From NCBI RefSeq assembly GCF_013141775.1, contig NZ_WHOB01000042.1, forward strand, positions 19,957-83,956: a stretch of DNA of 64,000 bases. The letters are read 5' to 3'. This document shows, one piece after another, positions 61,437 through 64,000 of the stretch (position 1 is its first letter; the number at the start of each line of letters is the position of its first letter). The position numbers and the translations under genes were made by a program. Source of the stretch: Paenibacillus phytohabitans. GTDB lineage: Bacteria > Bacillota > Bacilli > Paenibacillales > Paenibacillaceae. The notes under the pieces are model-generated. The model ran no database searches. It was given only the letters and a program-made list of their open reading frames with translations, and was not told where the DNA came from.

Positions 61437-61924
61437 TCATTTCGATTTCATACTAATCCGCCAGTAAAGTTATTGTCAACTAGTAATTTTCCAGAATATT
61501 CTGAAATGCGTGCTTCTAGTTGCACCATAATTAAGTCATTAATTGCATTAATTTGCACACACCATATTCATTCACATGTTTTCGTTAATAACAAAAAAGC
61601 TGATAAATTCTATATAAATCCTTATTTTATAAAGGAATATTAAAAACAAATTAGATACATCCTCACCCATACCAATCTAACAACGTTTGCACAGTTTTGG
61701 TGCAATGTCCGGGAGGCCTCCAAACTGCCTCCTCCCACGGAAACGCTCCATTCACTAACATCCAGTGAATCCCTGTGGAAAGCTTGTGGCCTGCGCAGAA
61801 AAAATGTTCATTTCATCACTTTCTATGCCAGTATTGTGCAACACACCGGGTTTATCTATTTACAATCATCAGCACTTCGATTAATATTACTGTGTAAAGC
61901 AAACGGTTCCATAAGGAGGTTTCT
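61437..61924. promoter_or_regulatory. AT-rich spacer before the LacI-type regulator
   Basis: No gene seen. Operator-like sequences CAACGTTTGCACA (61681-61693) and AGCAAACGGTTCC (about 61898-61910) lie in this spacer, the latter only just before the regulator's start and ribosome site AAGGAGG, consistent with autoregulation. Confidence 0.5.
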
Positions 61925-62962
61925 ATGACAGTTACCATTAAGGACGTGGCCAAGAAAGCGGGAGTTTCTCCCTCCACGGTCTCCCGGGTGTTGTCAGGCC
62001 ATCCCAGAATCAGCCTAGAAACTTCCCGTAAGGTTAAAGTGATTATGGAGGAAATGGGCTACACCCCGAACATGATGGCCAAAAGTCTCGTTTCCAAGAC
62101 AACCAACAGCATTTGCATCATTCTTCCGAAACCGGCTGAAGAGCTGTTCTCCAATTTATTTTTTATGGAGTTAATCCGCGGGATCGTCACTCAGTCCAGC
62201 CGTTCAGGCTATGATGTGCTGATCAGCTCCGGGGCAAATGAGAAGGAAGAGCTTGAAGCCGTCTCACGCTTGCTCAAAGGACGCCGCGTGGACGGCGTTA
62301 TTCTGCTGTATTCCCGTAAAGATGATGCGGTGATCGATTTTCTGGAATCAGGCGGCTATCCCTTCGTGCTGGTTGGACGAAGCGACCGCTATGAGGATAT
62401 ATTGTCAGTCGACAATGATAATATCATGGCTGCTTATGATGCAACGAACCACCTTATTTCCATGGGTCATGAACGCATTGGCTTCGTCAGCGGCCCGCCG
62501 AATCTTATCGTTTCGCGCGACCGTCTGGAAGGCTACCGTAAGGCAATGCAGAATAAAGGCCTTGAAATGAAGGCGGAATGGATTGTGGAAGGCGAGTTTC
62601 TGCAGGACAGCGGCTACCGGGCGATGTCCTTCTTCATGAATCTCCCGAACCGTCCGACGGCACTCGTTGCGGTGGATGATATGGTCTCTTTCGGGGTATT
62701 GCGCGGACTGAATGAGCTGAAATACAAGGTCCCTGAGGATCTGGCGATTGTCAGCTTTAACAATATTCCGCTCTCGGAATTGTCCAGCCCGCCAATCAGC
62801 AGTATTGATATCGGAATCTATCATCTGGGCTATACGGCCTCACAGGTGCTGATTCAGAGTATTCAGAAGCCGGATAATCATGACGGATATACTAACCGTT
62901 TTGTCATTCCCCACCGTTTAATCGTACGGGAGTCATCGATGTATACTCCGGGTAAGCAGTGA
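61925..62962 (+). CDS. LacI-family regulator of the starch cluster
   Basis: A 345-residue LacI/GalR regulator. The helix-turn-helix is VTIKDVAKKAGVSPSTVSRV, with the hinge helix near NMMAKSLVSKTTNSI. The periplasmic-binding-like domain (about 60-340) has VDGVILLYSRKDDAV, VDNDNIMAAYDATNHLISMG and RLEGYRKAM. The HTH type and neighbours point to maltodextrin sensing (MalR/MdxR-like). AAGGAGG precedes the ATG. It probably binds the CAAACGTTTGC sites near mdxE, the amylopullulanase gene and its own start. Confidence 0.92.
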   Translation: MTVTIKDVAKKAGVSPSTVSRVLSGHPRISLETSRKVKVIMEEMGYTPNMMAKSLVSKTTNSICIILPKPAEELFSNLFFMELIRGIVTQSSRSGYDVLISSGANEKEELEAVSRLLKGRRVDGVILLYSRKDDAVIDFLESGGYPFVLVGRSDRYEDILSVDNDNIMAAYDATNHLISMGHERIGFVSGPPNLIVSRDRLEGYRKAMQNKGLEMKAEWIVEGEFLQDSGYRAMSFFMNLPNRPTALVAVDDMVSFGVLRGLNELKYKVPEDLAIVSFNNIPLSELSSPPISSIDIGIYHLGYTASQVLIQSIQKPDNHDGYTNRFVIPHRLIVRESSMYTPGKQ

Positions 62963-63008
62963 TGCACAAGCAGCAATGATGCACAAGCAGCAGTGATTTT
63001 ACAAGCAG

Positions 63009-63042
63009 ATAAATGAAGCTAATTACGCTTCATTTATTTTTT
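63009..63042 (+). terminator. terminator of the LacI-type regulator
   Basis: Stem AAATGAAG / CTTCATTT with TATTTTTTGG behind. Before it a short direct repeat (GATGCACAAGCAGCA) lies directly after the stop. Confidence 0.8.
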
Positions 63043-63048
63043 GGAGCT

Positions 63049-63066
63049 TTGTACAAACGTTTGCGC
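63049..63066. promoter_or_regulatory. LacI-type operator-like site
   Basis: TTGTACAAACGTTTGCGC, matching the CAAACGTTTGC core of the sites at 61338 and 51011; it lies downstream of the LacI-type gene, beyond its terminator. Confidence 0.45.
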
Positions 63067-63136
63067 TAAATAAAATAGCACCACATTTGGATAGGATTTT
63101 CCGCCCTGCCAAGCTTTAGCCCACGCCGGGAGCGCT

Positions 63137-64000
63137 GAGGGTGTTTCGCAGATGGATTGTTGTACTTTATGCAACATTTCCGCTATTTAACCAACTTTTC
63201 CTTTGGATTGTTGTAGGTGGTACAACAATTCTGCCAGACGGAGGCGCTCGGCCGAGGATTGTTGTACTTTATGCAACATTTCCGCCCAACTGGAGCGTTT
63301 CGCTGACGAATTGTTGTATCTGGTACAACATTTCCGCAATTTAACCAACTTTTCTTTTGGATTGTTGTACGTGGTACAACAATTCTGCCATACGGATGCG
63401 CTCGGCCGAGGATTGTTGTACTTTATGCAATATTTTCGCCCACCACGGGCGTTTCGCTGACGAATTGTTGTATCTGGTGCAACATTTCCGCAATTTAACC
63501 AACTTTTCTCTTGGATTGTTGTACGTAGTACAACAATTCTGCCAGCCGGAGGCGCTCGGCCGAGGATTGTTGTATGTAGTGCAACATTTCCGTCCAACTG
63601 GAGCGTTTTGCAGACGGATTGTTGTACTTAGTGCAACATTTCCGCAATTTAACCAACTTTTCTTTTGGATTGTTGTACGTGGTACAACAATTCTGCCAGA
63701 CGGATGCGCTCGGCCGAGGATTGTTGTACTTTATGCAACATTTCCGCCCAACTGGAGCGTTTTACAGACGAATTGTTGTATCTGGTGCAGCATTTCCGCA
63801 ATTTAACCAACTTTTCTTTTGGATTGTTGTACGTAGTACAACATTTCTGCCAGACGGATGCGCTCGGCCGAGGATTGTTGTACTTTATGCAACATTTCCG
63901 CCCAACTGGAGCGTTTTACAGACGAATTGTTGTACTTAGTGCAGCATTCCCGCAATTTAACCAACTTTTCTTTTGGATTGTTGTACATAGTACAACAATT
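63137..64000 (+). repeat. satellite-like array: 51-bp palindromic monomers in a 154-bp higher-order repeat
   Basis: Seventeen copies of TTGTTGTA-N-TACAACA-type palindromes begin at 63157, 63208, 63259, 63311, 63362, 63413, 63465, 63516, 63567, 63619, 63670, 63721, 63773, 63824, 63875, 63927 and 63978. Spacings follow 51, 51, 52 throughout, giving an exact 154-bp unit; the marker GCCGAGGATTGTTG recurs at 63251, 63405, 63559, 63713 and 63867. Three monomer types alternate, distinguished by the linkers (CTGGAGCG, AACCAACTTTTC and GCGCTCGGCCGAGG). The array continues past the end. Open frames in it arise because the repeats have few stops; 154 is not a multiple of three, so they are not a gene. 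Confidence 0.92.

Noticed and set aside
63141..63988. Several open frames of 60-149 codons on both strands inside the right-end array
   Set aside because: The repeat unit is 154 bp, not a multiple of three, so the frame changes each unit; the frames have no ribosome sites and only reflect lack of stops in the repeats.
63137..64000. CRISPR array as an explanation of the right-end repeats
   Set aside because: No unique spacers: both the palindromes and the linkers recur, and the 154-bp unit is exact; no cas gene is near.

Overview
The window looks like a chromosomal segment of a spore-forming, low-to-moderate-GC Firmicute, most likely a Paenibacillus. Supporting signs are strong AGGAGG-type ribosome binding sites, the Bacillus-type sufCDSUB order, the sporulation protein YhbH, a LicT-type bgl operon, YunC, YunD, YwdK and YhbH relatives, and a very large surface amylopullulanase with SLH repeats. 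I saw no rRNA, tRNA, CRISPR array, transposase or prophage gene.

Layout. 0-4 kb: the start of uppP, a YunD-like nucleotidase, a fused MoaD-MoaE molybdopterin synthase and an HD-GYP protein with a damaged HD motif. 3.8-8.4 kb: an aryl-beta-glucoside module (licT, bglP, bglH), with a LicT antiterminator RNA site overlapping a terminator before licT and again before bglP. 8.5-12.5 kb: a small hypothetical gene and a heterodimeric ABC exporter with one degenerate ATP site. 13-19 kb: a RibD/DHFR-like reductase and the sufCDSUB operon, whose promoter is overlapped by a Fur-box-like element. 19-24.4 kb: a double-domain nitroreductase divergent from a MarR regulator, then Dps, YunC and small membrane or hypothetical proteins. 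24.5-38 kb: a secreted stalk/repeat protein, a lipoprotein, a methyltransferase that seems to start at CTG, and a giant DUF11 repeat gene (19 repeats) split by a -1 frame change. 37.8-45 kb: yhbH, a PadR/DUF2812 pair, several simple-sequence tracts, an AraC regulator with a GH4 alpha-galactosidase, and an S51 peptidase. 45-63 kb: a maltodextrin/starch cluster: chemoreceptor, mdxG-mdxF-mdxE transporter, intracellular maltogenic amylase, a 2553-residue cell-wall amylopullulanase and a LacI regulator. CAAACGTTTGC-type operator-like sites surround these genes.

How the genes fit together: the starch cluster can be read as a pathway. The SLH-anchored amylopullulanase cuts branched glucan outside the cell, MdxEFG imports maltodextrins (its ATPase is not in this window), the GH13 enzyme cleaves them inside, and the LacI protein probably controls all of it.

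The most unusual structure is non-coding. A satellite-like array fills the last ~850 bp: 17 palindromic monomers spaced 51, 51 and 52 bp, forming an exact 154-bp higher-order repeat that runs off the window. Shorter arrays of related TTGTA/TACAA palindromes at about 51-bp spacing occur in two other intergenic regions (about 21.2 kb and 44.0 kb).
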